Below, piece after piece: positions 43,282 through 51,779 of a stretch of DNA of 64,000 bases. Where the stretch lies: positions 33,611-97,610 of the forward strand of contig CASFPE010000015.1 in the NCBI GenBank assembly GCA_949296575.1, written 5' to 3'. The position numbers were made by a program, and so were the translations under genes. Each line of letters starts with the position of its first letter. The first letter of the stretch is position 1. A model generated the notes under the pieces. That model did no database searches and was not told where the DNA came from. It saw only the letters and a program-made list of their open reading frames with translations. Source of the DNA: an uncultured Bacteroides sp. GTDB taxonomy: Bacteria; Bacteroidota; Bacteroidia; Bacteroidales; Bacteroidaceae.

Positions 43282-46008
43282 TTATCTCCTGTTTATGTAC
43301 CTTATTGTGAATTTTGGCTTTCCTTTCACTGGTTTTATGGAAAACGCCTCCATGTACAGCATTCCTTCTATGAAGTCAGGGGAATGCCCTACGTATTTTT
43401 TCATGGTTTCTTTTTTGATGATCGTGAACCCTTTTTCGCTTGCAGCGTCCCTTATTGCCTTTCTCTCTTTCATGAGGATTTGCTTCAGCGGGACATCTTC
43501 ATACCCGTTCCCGGAGAACTTCATGTCCAGCAATTGAGGGTTCACGGACATCCTCCTGTTCTTGAAATCTTGAACAAGCATGTACGCGCATTGTGACTTC
43601 AAGGAAGAATACATGTGCCTTATGGCATCTTTTTCTGCTGGCATCGATGCAATTGGAGCGCCCATGTTGTTGAACCCGATTGCGTCCGGGAAGAACCCTT
43701 TGAACACTTGGCCTATCCCGTTGAGGTCATATACGAAATTTTTTTCCAGCACCCCCCATTCCCTTAATTTCATTTTCACGATTTGCGGCGTTTCTTTCCC
43801 GTTTGCCCGGCATACGAAAACGTCTTCCATGTGTTTCCCGACCCACAGGAACATGGTCAAGTTGTCGCCGCCGTCAAATGCAACGTCGCATGAAGCCCTC
43901 CTGATGCCGTCCCCTGTCTGGAAGGAGTTGTTGAAAAACGCCTCCATGTCCTCCATTTTTATGAGGTCGTCGCCCGCCGCTTTGAAATTCCAGTTCCCTT
44001 CAAGGTCCCTTGCTCTTTGTTCTTCGTCTTGCTGTATGAGGTTTGCAATATAGTTCGGGTCGGATGTGATAAGGGCGATGTTTTCTTCCAGCTTCCCTTT
44101 TATGAACGTCACGGATTTCACGCTTGACGTGATTTTGCTGAAACCGTATTTTTCAAGTTCTGGTTTCCATGCCTTGTCTATGATCCCTTTGCATTGCAAG
44201 TAAACTTCTTCCGGCGTGTCTCCCCAATAAATCGTGTCTGGCGTGCTTCCTTCCATGAAGCAATACCTTACCACTCCGTCACGTTCCTCTATCGGAATCC
44301 CGTCTTCGCCTATCCACCAATCTATGAATTTCCTTACCCAGCTGTCCGGGTCGGGGTTGCATGTCCCGTAGAACCTGTTCCGTATCCCCGCAGAGTTTCG
44401 GTTGTCCGTGAGTATGTACCTGAATTTTTCAAACGGGATATGCGTTATTTCGTCTATGCCTATATATGAGTATTCCTGTCCTTGGAAACGTTTCTTGAAA
44501 TCTTCAATAGGGTCGGAAAAATAGGTGAGGTACAATTTCCCCCCGTTGTTGAAATTCCATGTCATGTCGTTCTGCGACCTGTTGTATGTGCCGAATTGTG
44601 AGAAAAGTCGGTTCGATTTTTCAATGATGCCTTTGAAATCCCCTTTTTCCGCCCTCAATACAACGGCGTTGAACCGTTTGTTGGTAATGTCTTTCAAGGC
44701 TTCCATCAGGAGGGAAAACGTGTTGTGCGTCACGATAAAATCATCCGTTATGTACAAGCTGTGCGGGTCATCCACTGTGATGCATCTGCATTTTTTTTTC
44801 CCTACATACTCATATCCCACTATGCGCCTGCATACGTCTGAGACCCCTCCGTTGAATGGCCTGCAATTCGCCTTCTTCCGCTCCAGCCGGAAAAACATGG
44901 ACGTATCCTTGGCCTTGATGTATAAATCATAGCTATCCTTGCAGGGAATGTATTCTCCTTCCTTTTTATATCCCGCCTTGCCTTTTGTCATTGTCACTAC
45001 CGCACCAAGCGAGCGCAGCACGAATTGCATATCTTCGGCAAGCTGTTTGCTTACGGTCGTAAACGACAGATGCCCTTTTGAGCAAGTTGTCCCGTCCGTG
45101 TCCATTAGTCCCTGCACGATAGCCAACCTTTCATCGACAGTTCCTAACTTGTAACAGGCAGGTATAAACTTTGTATCAGATTTGCGCCCTTTTAGCCCCA
45201 GCTTCTTGATGGCATCTATCAGTGGTTTGTCTTTGAACACATATTCCGATGCCAAGCTTCTTTTATCCTTTGATACCCTTGGGACAAATCCGTTGTAGAT
45301 GAAATGCATTGCAATCTCCTTGTCAGCAGACGTGAGCGATACATAATTATTATTCATTACCGTATCGGACATGCATCCGTCACCCAGCAAAGCCCCTATC
45401 AGGTAGGGGTCTATTCTGTTCTTCTTTTGGTTGGAGCATTGCCCCGACTTGGTGAATTTGACCGGGGCGCATACGGGTATGAGCAAATTCTGTTTCCACT
45501 GCGAATGCGGTTTCCCCTTTTGCTTGTCGAGGAAATCCTTAATCATTTGGAAATCCCATACCCTCCAGTCGGCCTCTTTCCCAGTTCCGTTAATCCACCT
45601 TGTCTTACTGATATGGTTTGTTTTTTTTATCAGCCAAAGATGTTCAAGCCCGCATTCTGTAGTTCCTCCGTCAGAAAAGAACAAACGATAAATGTCTTTT
45701 TCCCCATGCTCGAATATTTGGATGACACGTTCCATCCCTCCTGTTACAGGGTTTGAAATGATGCTTCCAATTTTCAAGTCCCCCATTTCACGGAATCCGA
45801 AAGGCGTGCATATCTTCGCCGTATAAGGCTGGAGCTTCCCGGGGCCTCTGTTCCCGCCAAATATGGTAATGTCGGCATTTGTCGCCAAGAACTTTTCTTG
45901 GCAACCTTTTTGCGCTATTATTCTAAGGTCTGAAGGTTTTTCCCTTAATTTCTCTATTTCATCATACGACAATACGGGCTTCCCTTCTATTGTTTTTATC
46001 GTTTCCAT
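43282..46008 (-). CDS. Terminase large subunit interrupted by an intein
   Basis: The 908-residue precursor starts METIKTIEGK. The Walker A motif GGNRGPGK-T is split by an intein at residues 59-429; the mature protein would be 537 residues. After the intein come Walker B (YIGIDE), the coupling-type segment DNRNSAGIRNRFYGTCNPDP and an RNase H-like nuclease domain with acidic residues in SCDVAFDGGDN, YDLNGIG and HSPDFIEGM. TerL packages and cuts phage DNA. The 46008 start is chosen because the extension to 46062 lies inside its own tandem promoter; 46017 is also possible. Confidence 0.93.
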   Translation of the reverse strand: METIKTIEGKPVLSYDEIEKLREKPSDLRIIAQKGCQEKFLATNADITIFGGNRGPGKLQPYTAKICTPFGFREMGDLKIGSIISNPVTGGMERVIQIFEHGEKDIYRLFFSDGGTTECGLEHLWLIKKTNHISKTRWINGTGKEADWRVWDFQMIKDFLDKQKGKPHSQWKQNLLIPVCAPVKFTKSGQCSNQKKNRIDPYLIGALLGDGCMSDTVMNNNYVSLTSADKEIAMHFIYNGFVPRVSKDKRSLASEYVFKDKPLIDAIKKLGLKGRKSDTKFIPACYKLGTVDERLAIVQGLMDTDGTTCSKGHLSFTTVSKQLAEDMQFVLRSLGAVVTMTKGKAGYKKEGEYIPCKDSYDLYIKAKDTSMFFRLERKKANCRPFNGGVSDVCRRIVGYEYVGKKKCRCITVDDPHSLYITDDFIVTHNTFSLLMEALKDITNKRFNAVVLRAEKGDFKGIIEKSNRLFSQFGTYNRSQNDMTWNFNNGGKLYLTYFSDPIEDFKKRFQGQEYSYIGIDEITHIPFEKFRYILTDNRNSAGIRNRFYGTCNPDPDSWVRKFIDWWIGEDGIPIEERDGVVRYCFMEGSTPDTIYWGDTPEEVYLQCKGIIDKAWKPELEKYGFSKITSSVKSVTFIKGKLEENIALITSDPNYIANLIQQDEEQRARDLEGNWNFKAAGDDLIKMEDMEAFFNNSFQTGDGIRRASCDVAFDGGDNLTMFLWVGKHMEDVFVCRANGKETPQIVKMKLREWGVLEKNFVYDLNGIGQVFKGFFPDAIGFNNMGAPIASMPAEKDAIRHMYSSLKSQCAYMLVQDFKNRRMSVNPQLLDMKFSGNGYEDVPLKQILMKERKAIRDAASEKGFTIIKKETMKKYVGHSPDFIEGMLYMEAFSIKPVKGKPKFTIRYINRR
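44722..45834 (-). other. Class 3-type intein with LAGLIDADG endonuclease
   Basis: A 371-residue insert sits exactly between Lys58 and Thr430 of TerL. The N-terminal residue is Leu, not Cys/Ser, and block A reads LQPYTAKICTPFGFREMGDL. Block B has HLW with Trp at intein position 67, block F has CITV with Cys351 and block G has THN-T with Thr369. This Trp-Cys-Thr triad, together with a non-nucleophilic residue 1, defines class 3 inteins, which start splicing at the block F Cys. Two endonuclease motifs are present: LIGALLGDGC (45373-45402) and VQGLMDTDG (45091-45117). It looks intact and active. Confidence 0.92.
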
Positions 46009-46030
46009 CTTGTGCATTATGCCGTGCGAT

Positions 46031-46090
46031 GCAAAAATAAAAGAAAATTGTTTTATATGCAAAAATAAAAGAAAATTGTTTTATATGCAA
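46031..46090 (-). promoter_or_regulatory. Tandem-duplicated promoter of the terminase operon
   Basis: Two head-to-tail copies of a 28-bp unit (46031-46058 and 46059-46086). Each copy contains TATTTTTG on the minus strand (46039-46032 and 46067-46060), a -7 box. The TTTG of the upstream copy (46063-46060) lies 20 bp from the downstream -7 and so doubles as its -33 element. This gives a nested pair of promoters 28 bp apart. Confidence 0.75.
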
Positions 46091-46108
46091 TTATTTTATT
46101 TGAAATAG

Positions 46109-46139
46109 TTGCATAATAAATTATGATTGTGTATATTTG
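46109..46139 (+). promoter_or_regulatory. Promoter of the head operon
   Basis: TTGC (46109-46112), 19 bp, TATATTTG (46132-46139). It is divergent from the terminase promoters and lies 52 bp before the first head gene. Confidence 0.8.
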
Positions 46140-46191
46140 CGGAATGAAGCGCATGTTGCGCTTAGGCACAAACACAAAATAAAACACTATC

Positions 46192-46845
46192 ATGGAAAAA
46201 GAGACCCTTTTGGCCGGATTGAAAAAAGAGCTGGGAGAACCCGCAGCCAATGGATACCTCGGAGACACCGGGGTGACGATTCGGACGCTTGAAAAGTATG
46301 CAGAAGCCTTGCTTCCCACCATTTCATCGGATGATGTCGCAAACGACGGCTTTTATAAAGCTCATGCCGAAGTGGTGAAAGCCATGGGCGGCCAAATGCG
46401 TTTTGAGCAGGCCGAATTTGTGAAAAGCTACAAGCCGAACAAGAATCATGACACGGGAAATCCTCCAAATCACAACGAGGATGAACTGTATGATGACTTC
46501 AAGAGGCGGCTTGATGCCTTGGAAAAAGAACGCGAGGATGACCGAAAGACCTTCGCCATTGAAAAGATGCGTTCTGAATTATTAAGCAAGTCTGTGGAAT
46601 TTAACGTTTCCAACAAGCCTCTTTGGGATGACGTTGTACGGCAAATCGCCTATGTGGACGGCATGGATGCCAAGGCCATGGAAGCCAAAGCCAAGGAAGA
46701 TTATGAATGCAAGCTGAAATCCTATTTCGGCGATGGCGTTTCCCCTTACGGAGGCGATGGCGGATTTGGCGGCGGCGATGACAAATCGTTAGAATCGTTT
46801 TTCCAAAAGAAGATTGATGAAGGGAAATTCCCGGGCAAAAAATGA
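46192..46845 (+). CDS. Probable head scaffold protein
   Basis: This 217-residue charged helical protein has a coiled-coil-like centre (DFKRRLDALEKEREDDRKTF), a Gly/Asp-rich linker near the end and a short basic tail (FQKKIDEGKFPGKK). Its position before the decoration-like and capsid genes fits a scaffold. No protease motif seen. Confidence 0.65.
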   Translation: MEKETLLAGLKKELGEPAANGYLGDTGVTIRTLEKYAEALLPTISSDDVANDGFYKAHAEVVKAMGGQMRFEQAEFVKSYKPNKNHDTGNPPNHNEDELYDDFKRRLDALEKEREDDRKTFAIEKMRSELLSKSVEFNVSNKPLWDDVVRQIAYVDGMDAKAMEAKAKEDYECKLKSYFGDGVSPYGGDGGFGGGDDKSLESFFQKKIDEGKFPGKK

Positions 46846-46869
46846 ACAACCAAAAACACAAAATGAGAC

Positions 46870-47292
46870 ATGGGAACATTAGGGAACACATTTGGCCGGG
46901 CTGAAAAAAGCTATGGCTCCGGCAAGAACATCTGGCATGAAATCGAAGGGGCTTACCCCGTTGGAGGAAGCATCGAGAATATTGATGACTTCGAGGGCGA
47001 GGTGATACCCGCTGGTTCGATGTGCGTTTTTGACCAAGCGGCAGGCACTATCACCATAGCCAAAGCAACAGACATAAAAACATCGTCAAATGCAGGTGGG
47101 ACAATAGAACCATCCGACATCAAGGGGCTTTTGCAGAATGACGTTTGCATTGACGACAATGTGGAATACGCTACTGGCAGCGTGGTGTTTGCAGGGGAAA
47201 TTTACATCGACCGGTTGGCCGAAGCCATTCCGACGGAGGTGCTGGCCGTTCTTCCGATGATTGTGCCAATCCATGAAAAAGCAACAGAATAA
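46870..47292 (+). CDS. Head decoration/head-fibre-like protein
   Basis: This 140-residue beta-rich protein includes GGTIEPSDIKGLLQNDVCID and ATGSVVFAGEIYIDRL, resembling small capsid decoration or head-fibre proteins. It lies between scaffold and capsid genes. The identification is by pattern and place. Confidence 0.55.
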   Translation: MGTLGNTFGRAEKSYGSGKNIWHEIEGAYPVGGSIENIDDFEGEVIPAGSMCVFDQAAGTITIAKATDIKTSSNAGGTIEPSDIKGLLQNDVCIDDNVEYATGSVVFAGEIYIDRLAEAIPTEVLAVLPMIVPIHEKATE

Positions 47293-47310
47293 CAAGGAGG
47301 AGGACACATT

Positions 47311-48504
47311 ATGAGAACGATGGTGAAAAACTACTATGACTTGTTGACTTTCGGGCTGGGGAATGCCTCTTTCCAGCAATTCGTGGACCGTTTCAACGAC
47401 AAGTACAATGTTTTGCAGACGGAAGGGTTTGATTGGGACCCTGAAATCCAATTGGATTACACTTACGAACAATTGATTGCCTCTTTGAACATCACGACGC
47501 TTCCTGTTTACGTGGATGCGGATTCGGATGGCCTTGACAAGAGCTTTGGCGAGTTCAAGATTGGGTCGAACAAAATCCCGACACAGAAGCACCGTTACCC
47601 GCTGAACGCGAAGATGCTGCGGGAACGCATGATCATGTACCAGCGTTTCGGCGAGGCATCTTTGACGGATGAGACGCGCAATTCGTTGATGGATTTGCTG
47701 TTTGACAGCACGGACAAGCTTTTGGGCGGTAACAGGAACGCCTTGACGCACCAAAGGATGCAAGTGGTGTCGAAAGGGCAGTTCACGATTGACCTGACGA
47801 ACAACCCGCGAGGCATCAAAGGCCTGACTTTTGATTTCGGCATCCCATCCGGGAACAAAGAATCGTTGAGCGGCGAAAACCGATGGTGGAAATCCACCGA
47901 GCATGTCCCTGTAAATGAAGGGACTTCGAGCGACCCGTTGCTGTACTTGAAGAACAAGCGCAAGGCGATGCGGAAAAACGGTTTCCCGAACGGTCATTTC
48001 GAGATAGCCGCCGACTTGTTTGATGACTTGCTGATGCATTCCAAAGTATTGGAAAGGATTGGCTTGGCATTGTACCCGATGGCCGCATCTGCCGATAACC
48101 CAGGCACTGCCGCGCAAGGATATGCAACGAACATGACAGACGAGGCAAAACGCGCGGCCATCGAAAGCATCATCGGTTGCCCGATTATCCCGCGAGACAG
48201 CCTTTCCGCCGTGGAGAAATTCGACGATGCGACCAAGAGCATCAAAGTATCCACAATTGAGAACTTCGACCCGCTGAACGTGGCATTCGTTCCTGAGGGG
48301 CAAATCGGGACCATCAAGAGCGTGCAGCCTTTGGTGATAGCCGATGACCCGACGCAACGGATTGCTTGGTTTGACGGAGGCAGGACGTCGCTTACGCAAC
48401 GGTATAACTCAAAAACGAAGTCGATGTACGTGGAGAGCGAAATGGCGGTGCTTTGCGTCCCGAACATGCCGCAGTACATGTGCGTGTACACAGTGACAGC
48501 TTGA
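47311..48504 (+). CDS. Major capsid protein
   Basis: This 397-residue protein is the best capsid candidate by size and position after scaffold and decoration genes. It has an N-terminal helical arm, a YTYEQLIASLNITTLPVYVD segment and a large mixed core. It starts behind a GGAGGA site. Assembly into the icosahedral shell is inferred, and the precise fold family is not certain. Confidence 0.75.
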   Translation: MRTMVKNYYDLLTFGLGNASFQQFVDRFNDKYNVLQTEGFDWDPEIQLDYTYEQLIASLNITTLPVYVDADSDGLDKSFGEFKIGSNKIPTQKHRYPLNAKMLRERMIMYQRFGEASLTDETRNSLMDLLFDSTDKLLGGNRNALTHQRMQVVSKGQFTIDLTNNPRGIKGLTFDFGIPSGNKESLSGENRWWKSTEHVPVNEGTSSDPLLYLKNKRKAMRKNGFPNGHFEIAADLFDDLLMHSKVLERIGLALYPMAASADNPGTAAQGYATNMTDEAKRAAIESIIGCPIIPRDSLSAVEKFDDATKSIKVSTIENFDPLNVAFVPEGQIGTIKSVQPLVIADDPTQRIAWFDGGRTSLTQRYNSKTKSMYVESEMAVLCVPNMPQYMCVYTVTA

Positions 48505-48521
48505 TTGGGAGATTGGAAATC

Positions 48522-48929
48522 ATGAGCGGCAATTCTCAACATACGGAACAAGCCAACGTGGCCACCGTGGAAGAATATCTTCGGGGATGCGTGGGGTTCG
48601 AGGTGAGCGACAATGCCATTGCGGCCATCCTCATAGACAGGGATGTGAAGCCGGGTACTGACGTGACAACGCTTGACAAGCGCACGAAAGACCTGTGCAA
48701 GGCTGACCTGTACATGTGGTGCGCCTCCACGCCGAGCGTAACGGGAAGCGTTGAAGACTCGGACGGGGAATGGAAGCATAAAGAAGGAGGCACTCAAAGC
48801 AGCGCTTACGACAAGCGCAATTTGAGGCAAATGGCAAATGAAATCTACAAAAAGTATGGAGAGAACGCTGTACAGTCAAGCATCAAAATGAATTGCATGG
48901 GAATGAAGCTATGGCGAAGGAAATATTGA
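48522..48929 (+). CDS. Head-tail connector (gp6-like), probable
   Basis: A 135-residue helical protein starting MSGNSQHTEQANVATVEEYL. Its size and position right after the capsid suit an adaptor that binds the portal. It overlaps the next gene by 19 bp. The family is not proven from sequence. Confidence 0.55.
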   Translation: MSGNSQHTEQANVATVEEYLRGCVGFEVSDNAIAAILIDRDVKPGTDVTTLDKRTKDLCKADLYMWCASTPSVTGSVEDSDGEWKHKEGGTQSSAYDKRNLRQMANEIYKKYGENAVQSSIKMNCMGMKLWRRKY

Positions 48930-49240
48930 ACCCAAGGCATCCGCATGCGTGCAAGATTTACCGCATGGATGGCGAGACTTCTTTTGAAGACGGCGTTGAA
49001 ACCGTTCTTTACGAGGGGGCTTGCCGGAAGTACGGCAATTCGTCACTGCGTACTTTCAAAACAGACGATGTGGTGAAAGGGGATTTCGCACTGAGCGTCC
49101 CGGGTACGGTGGAGGGCATCCTTGCAGGAGACCTGATAGACGTTACGGACAAGAGCGGGACATGGGAACGGTGCATGGTGACAGAGTGCTATGCGGGAAA
49201 CTTGGGGACGACGGTTTATTTCAACATGGCGAAGAACTGA
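48911..49240 (+). CDS. Head closure/stopper-like protein, probable
   Basis: A 109-residue beta-rich protein (MAKEILNPRHPHACKIYRMD, then LAGDLIDVTDKSGTWERCMV). It is in the position of the head-closure protein in HK97/SPP1-type gene orders. Confidence 0.5.
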   Translation: MAKEILNPRHPHACKIYRMDGETSFEDGVETVLYEGACRKYGNSSLRTFKTDDVVKGDFALSVPGTVEGILAGDLIDVTDKSGTWERCMVTECYAGNLGTTVYFNMAKN

Positions 49241-49253
49241 CGGGCTTACAATT

Positions 49254-49790
49254 ATGGATGTACTGGCAATGAACAAGGCGGAACTGGCGAAAGCCAAGAA
49301 AAGGATGAGGCAAGTCACAAGCGGGCATGTCTATGACATTCTTGCGAAAACTTGTGATGACTTGCTTGGCGACGCGGTGAAATCCAAAGAGTATTTGGGG
49401 TTCACTGGCAACACGCAGACTTCCTATTCGTGCGGGCTGTACATCGACGGCAGTTTTTCCTACTATGTCAATCAAAAGATGTGGCAGGAGAATCCAGTAC
49501 GCAAAAAAGTGCCAAAAGGCGTGCGCGTGTACTTGAAACGTCCTTATGAAGGCGATGCAAGGGCTGTGGTAGGGCGTGCAGATGTCGATTCATTGTATGG
49601 CAAAGACAGCGCGTTCCAGTTCTTGAAGTCGTGCAAGGATGTGCCAAGGAACGGATATGCCATTGTGATGACAACCGGCACGGAGTATTCCGTGTACATT
49701 GAGCAGATGCACGGTCTGAATGTGCTTACGGACACTTTCCAACACGCCAAAGCCATATTCACGAAAAACTGGAAACCTGTCAGGCAATGA
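49254..49790 (+). CDS. HK97 gp10-like tail component, probable
   Basis: A 178-residue protein with a basic N-terminal helix (NKAELAKAKKRMRQVTSGHV). The C-terminal GYAIVMTTGTEYSVYIE recalls the Y-A-x-x-x-x-x-G-T motif of gp10-like neck proteins. It overlaps the next gene by 4 bp (ATGA). Confidence 0.6.
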   Translation: MDVLAMNKAELAKAKKRMRQVTSGHVYDILAKTCDDLLGDAVKSKEYLGFTGNTQTSYSCGLYIDGSFSYYVNQKMWQENPVRKKVPKGVRVYLKRPYEGDARAVVGRADVDSLYGKDSAFQFLKSCKDVPRNGYAIVMTTGTEYSVYIEQMHGLNVLTDTFQHAKAIFTKNWKPVRQ

Positions 49791-50188
49791 GCAAGACATA
49801 CTACATATCGGACTGTTTGCAGGCCATCTGCGGGATGCTGGGGGACGTGAGCAAGAATGTGTTTCCCGGCCACCGTCCCGAAGCCAAAGGGAAGCAAATG
49901 GATGACATGGTAGTCGTGTCTTTGCCCGTGACGATAGACGACCAACGGGTGCAACAAACCACGACGATGCGATTTGAACTGATTGCGCGGAACAAGGCCA
50001 CGGGCGTGGCCAATATTCCAAGGCTTCAGGAGATGCTTGACAAGCTGTCTGCAAAATTCCCTATGTCGGCAGGACGTTATTCCGTGTTCAAGCCTTATGT
50101 GGCGTTGAAGGGGAATGACGGTCTGGGGTTCACGATATGGAACGTGCAGGCAAGGCTGGTAATATACATGACGGATTCTTTTTCTTAA
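49787..50188 (+). CDS. Tail completion/terminator-like protein, probable
   Basis: 133 residues, starting MSKTYYISDCLQAI. It lies between the gp10-like gene and the major tail protein, the usual slot for tail terminators. No motif was confirmed. Confidence 0.5.
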   Translation: MSKTYYISDCLQAICGMLGDVSKNVFPGHRPEAKGKQMDDMVVVSLPVTIDDQRVQQTTTMRFELIARNKATGVANIPRLQEMLDKLSAKFPMSAGRYSVFKPYVALKGNDGLGFTIWNVQARLVIYMTDSFS

Positions 50189-50275
50189 ATGAAGAACGGG
50201 CAATTAAGAATGAAGAATTTTTCGGTGTCTGATTATACGGAAATGTAAACACGAAATTAAAAAAGCGAGACTATT

Positions 50276-50857
50276 ATGGCAGGAGTTACAGTAACCAACA
50301 AACTGGTGGACCTGAAAAAGATTTTCAACGAGGCCAACCACATTTATTTTAAAAGCACGGAGTTGAAGGCTACCGACATTTCGGGCGCGTCGCTTACCGT
50401 GGACTTTGAACTGCCCGTGCTGGAAGAAGGCGTGACTTTCGACACCGGCGCGGCAGAAGTGACGAACATCCGATTGACAACGAAGACCATTTGGGTGGCC
50501 AAGGCAGACAAAGGCGACCCCGACATTACGTTGCAGGTTGCCACTTTCGCAAGCGAGGTGAACGAGTTGTTCATGACCAAGGTGGACGCAGCCGCTGTTT
50601 CCGCAGCCGCAGGCATTATAGACGGAAAGACGTTTGCGGGGCAGGGATACAAGCTGTCGCCGAAGAAGGTGACTGGTTCGTTAATCGTAACAAGCCAGGA
50701 CGATTCGGCCATCGTGGTATTGCCGAGCGTGGAAATGTTCGCGAGCCTTGTTCTGGCCGACGGAGACAACCCGGCTTACTTCAACACTTCGGTCACTCCG
50801 ATAGAAAATTCGGAGGGCGTGGAGATTTACATCCTGCTCGAGGCAGAAGGAGATTGA
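50276..50857 (+). CDS. Major tail (tube) protein
   Basis: This 193-residue beta-rich protein has segments such as LKKIFNEANHIYFKS and GYKLSPKKVTGSLIVTSQD. It occupies the tail-tube position two genes before the tape measure. A sheath gene is absent, which suggests a non-contractile siphovirus-type tail. Confidence 0.65.
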   Translation: MAGVTVTNKLVDLKKIFNEANHIYFKSTELKATDISGASLTVDFELPVLEEGVTFDTGAAEVTNIRLTTKTIWVAKADKGDPDITLQVATFASEVNELFMTKVDAAAVSAAAGIIDGKTFAGQGYKLSPKKVTGSLIVTSQDDSAIVVLPSVEMFASLVLADGDNPAYFNTSVTPIENSEGVEIYILLEAEGD

Positions 50858-50950
50858 GCCTAATGGAGAATTAATAATGAAGAATTTGGGCGGCGGGCTT
50901 TTGTGCCGCTGCCCTTTTCTTTTAGAACAACAATCAAGAATTTCGGGACA

Positions 50951-51412
50951 ATGGCATTAGGGAAGAAAAGGATAACCGAACCGACAGCCGAGGACGAGAA
51001 GCTGCTGAGCGGCATCGTGGAGGATTCGACGGACTATGTGACGGTGAGAGGACGGGAATGGGCCGTGCAGTGGGTGAGAAACCGCGCCCGGCGCAAGGTT
51101 ACGGACATACTTCTGAAAGAGAAGGATGAGGACAAGGTGGTGTGCAAGTGCGCGGCGGCATTGCGCCTGAACGGGTACTTCAAAATCACGTTCCTGTACT
51201 GGTGGATGTGGCGATGGTATTACTACGTGCGCCAATATGGTGAGGGCGAGCTTTTGGAGTTTATCAGGATGTGTAAAAAAAAAGTTCCAGCGGAAGAATA
51301 CTTGATAGCTATCATGTTGCTGACCGGGATGAAGGACACCGTGATGAACATGACGAGGGCGGAAGCCGGGCGTATCCGAGCCGCACATGGTGGGGGGCGG
51401 CGTGGTCTTTAG
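50951..51412 (+). CDS. Tail assembly chaperone G
   Basis: A 153-residue protein directly upstream of the tape measure. It starts MALGKKRITEPTAEDEKLL and its C-terminal half (AIMLLTGMKDTVMNMTRAEA) looks like the G-type chaperone. Near its stop lie six G (51392-51397), and further upstream nine A (51275-51283). The -1 frame is open from the A-run to 51708, which is the classical G/GT design. Confidence 0.7.
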   Translation: MALGKKRITEPTAEDEKLLSGIVEDSTDYVTVRGREWAVQWVRNRARRKVTDILLKEKDEDKVVCKCAAALRLNGYFKITFLYWWMWRWYYYVRQYGEGELLEFIRMCKKKVPAEEYLIAIMLLTGMKDTVMNMTRAEAGRIRAAHGGGRRGL

Positions 51413-51708
51413 GGGAGAAACACCCTTGGCTTACAGAGCCGCTGCGGTTGTTCGGCGGGCTGTGGACGATACCGATGTGGGGATACATGGATGCGTACAC
51501 GAGCGCACAAGTGGAGTTGCTGGCTGCTGACTGCCCGATAACGGTGTACGACCATCGGAAGCGTGGAAAGAAGAACGAGGGAAAGCCCGAACCGATGCGG
51601 ATGAGCGCGGAAAAGTACCGGGAGATGGAACGGGCGTGGAAAGAGAAGTACAAGGACGGTGCGAAAGTGACATTGGATTTGTCGAAATACTCCTTAATGA
51701 AGAATTAA
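51398..51708 (+). CDS. Tail chaperone T extension, reached by -1 frameshift
   Basis: The -1 frame relative to G has no stop from before 51290 to 51708 and no good start of its own. It encodes AAWSLGEKHPWLTEPLRLFG and YMDAYTSAQVELLAADCPIT, the second part of a GT product of about 252 residues. It ends 71 bp before the tape measure ATG. Confidence 0.68.
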
Positions 51709-51779
51709 GGATGACGGATGAAGAATTTTCTGATACGGATTTGCAAACGGGGACACAAACTAAAAAAAAATACGGCAGT

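Noticed and set aside
46009..46062. Longer N-terminus for the terminase large subunit
   Set aside because: These codons lie inside the tandem promoter repeat and encode the repeat-derived residues MHIKQFSFIFA; the likely transcription start is downstream.
51636..51779. Longer start for the tape measure protein
   Set aside because: It overlaps the chaperone T frame and the added residues have no tape-measure character; MANLGNLWFSVG is a natural start.
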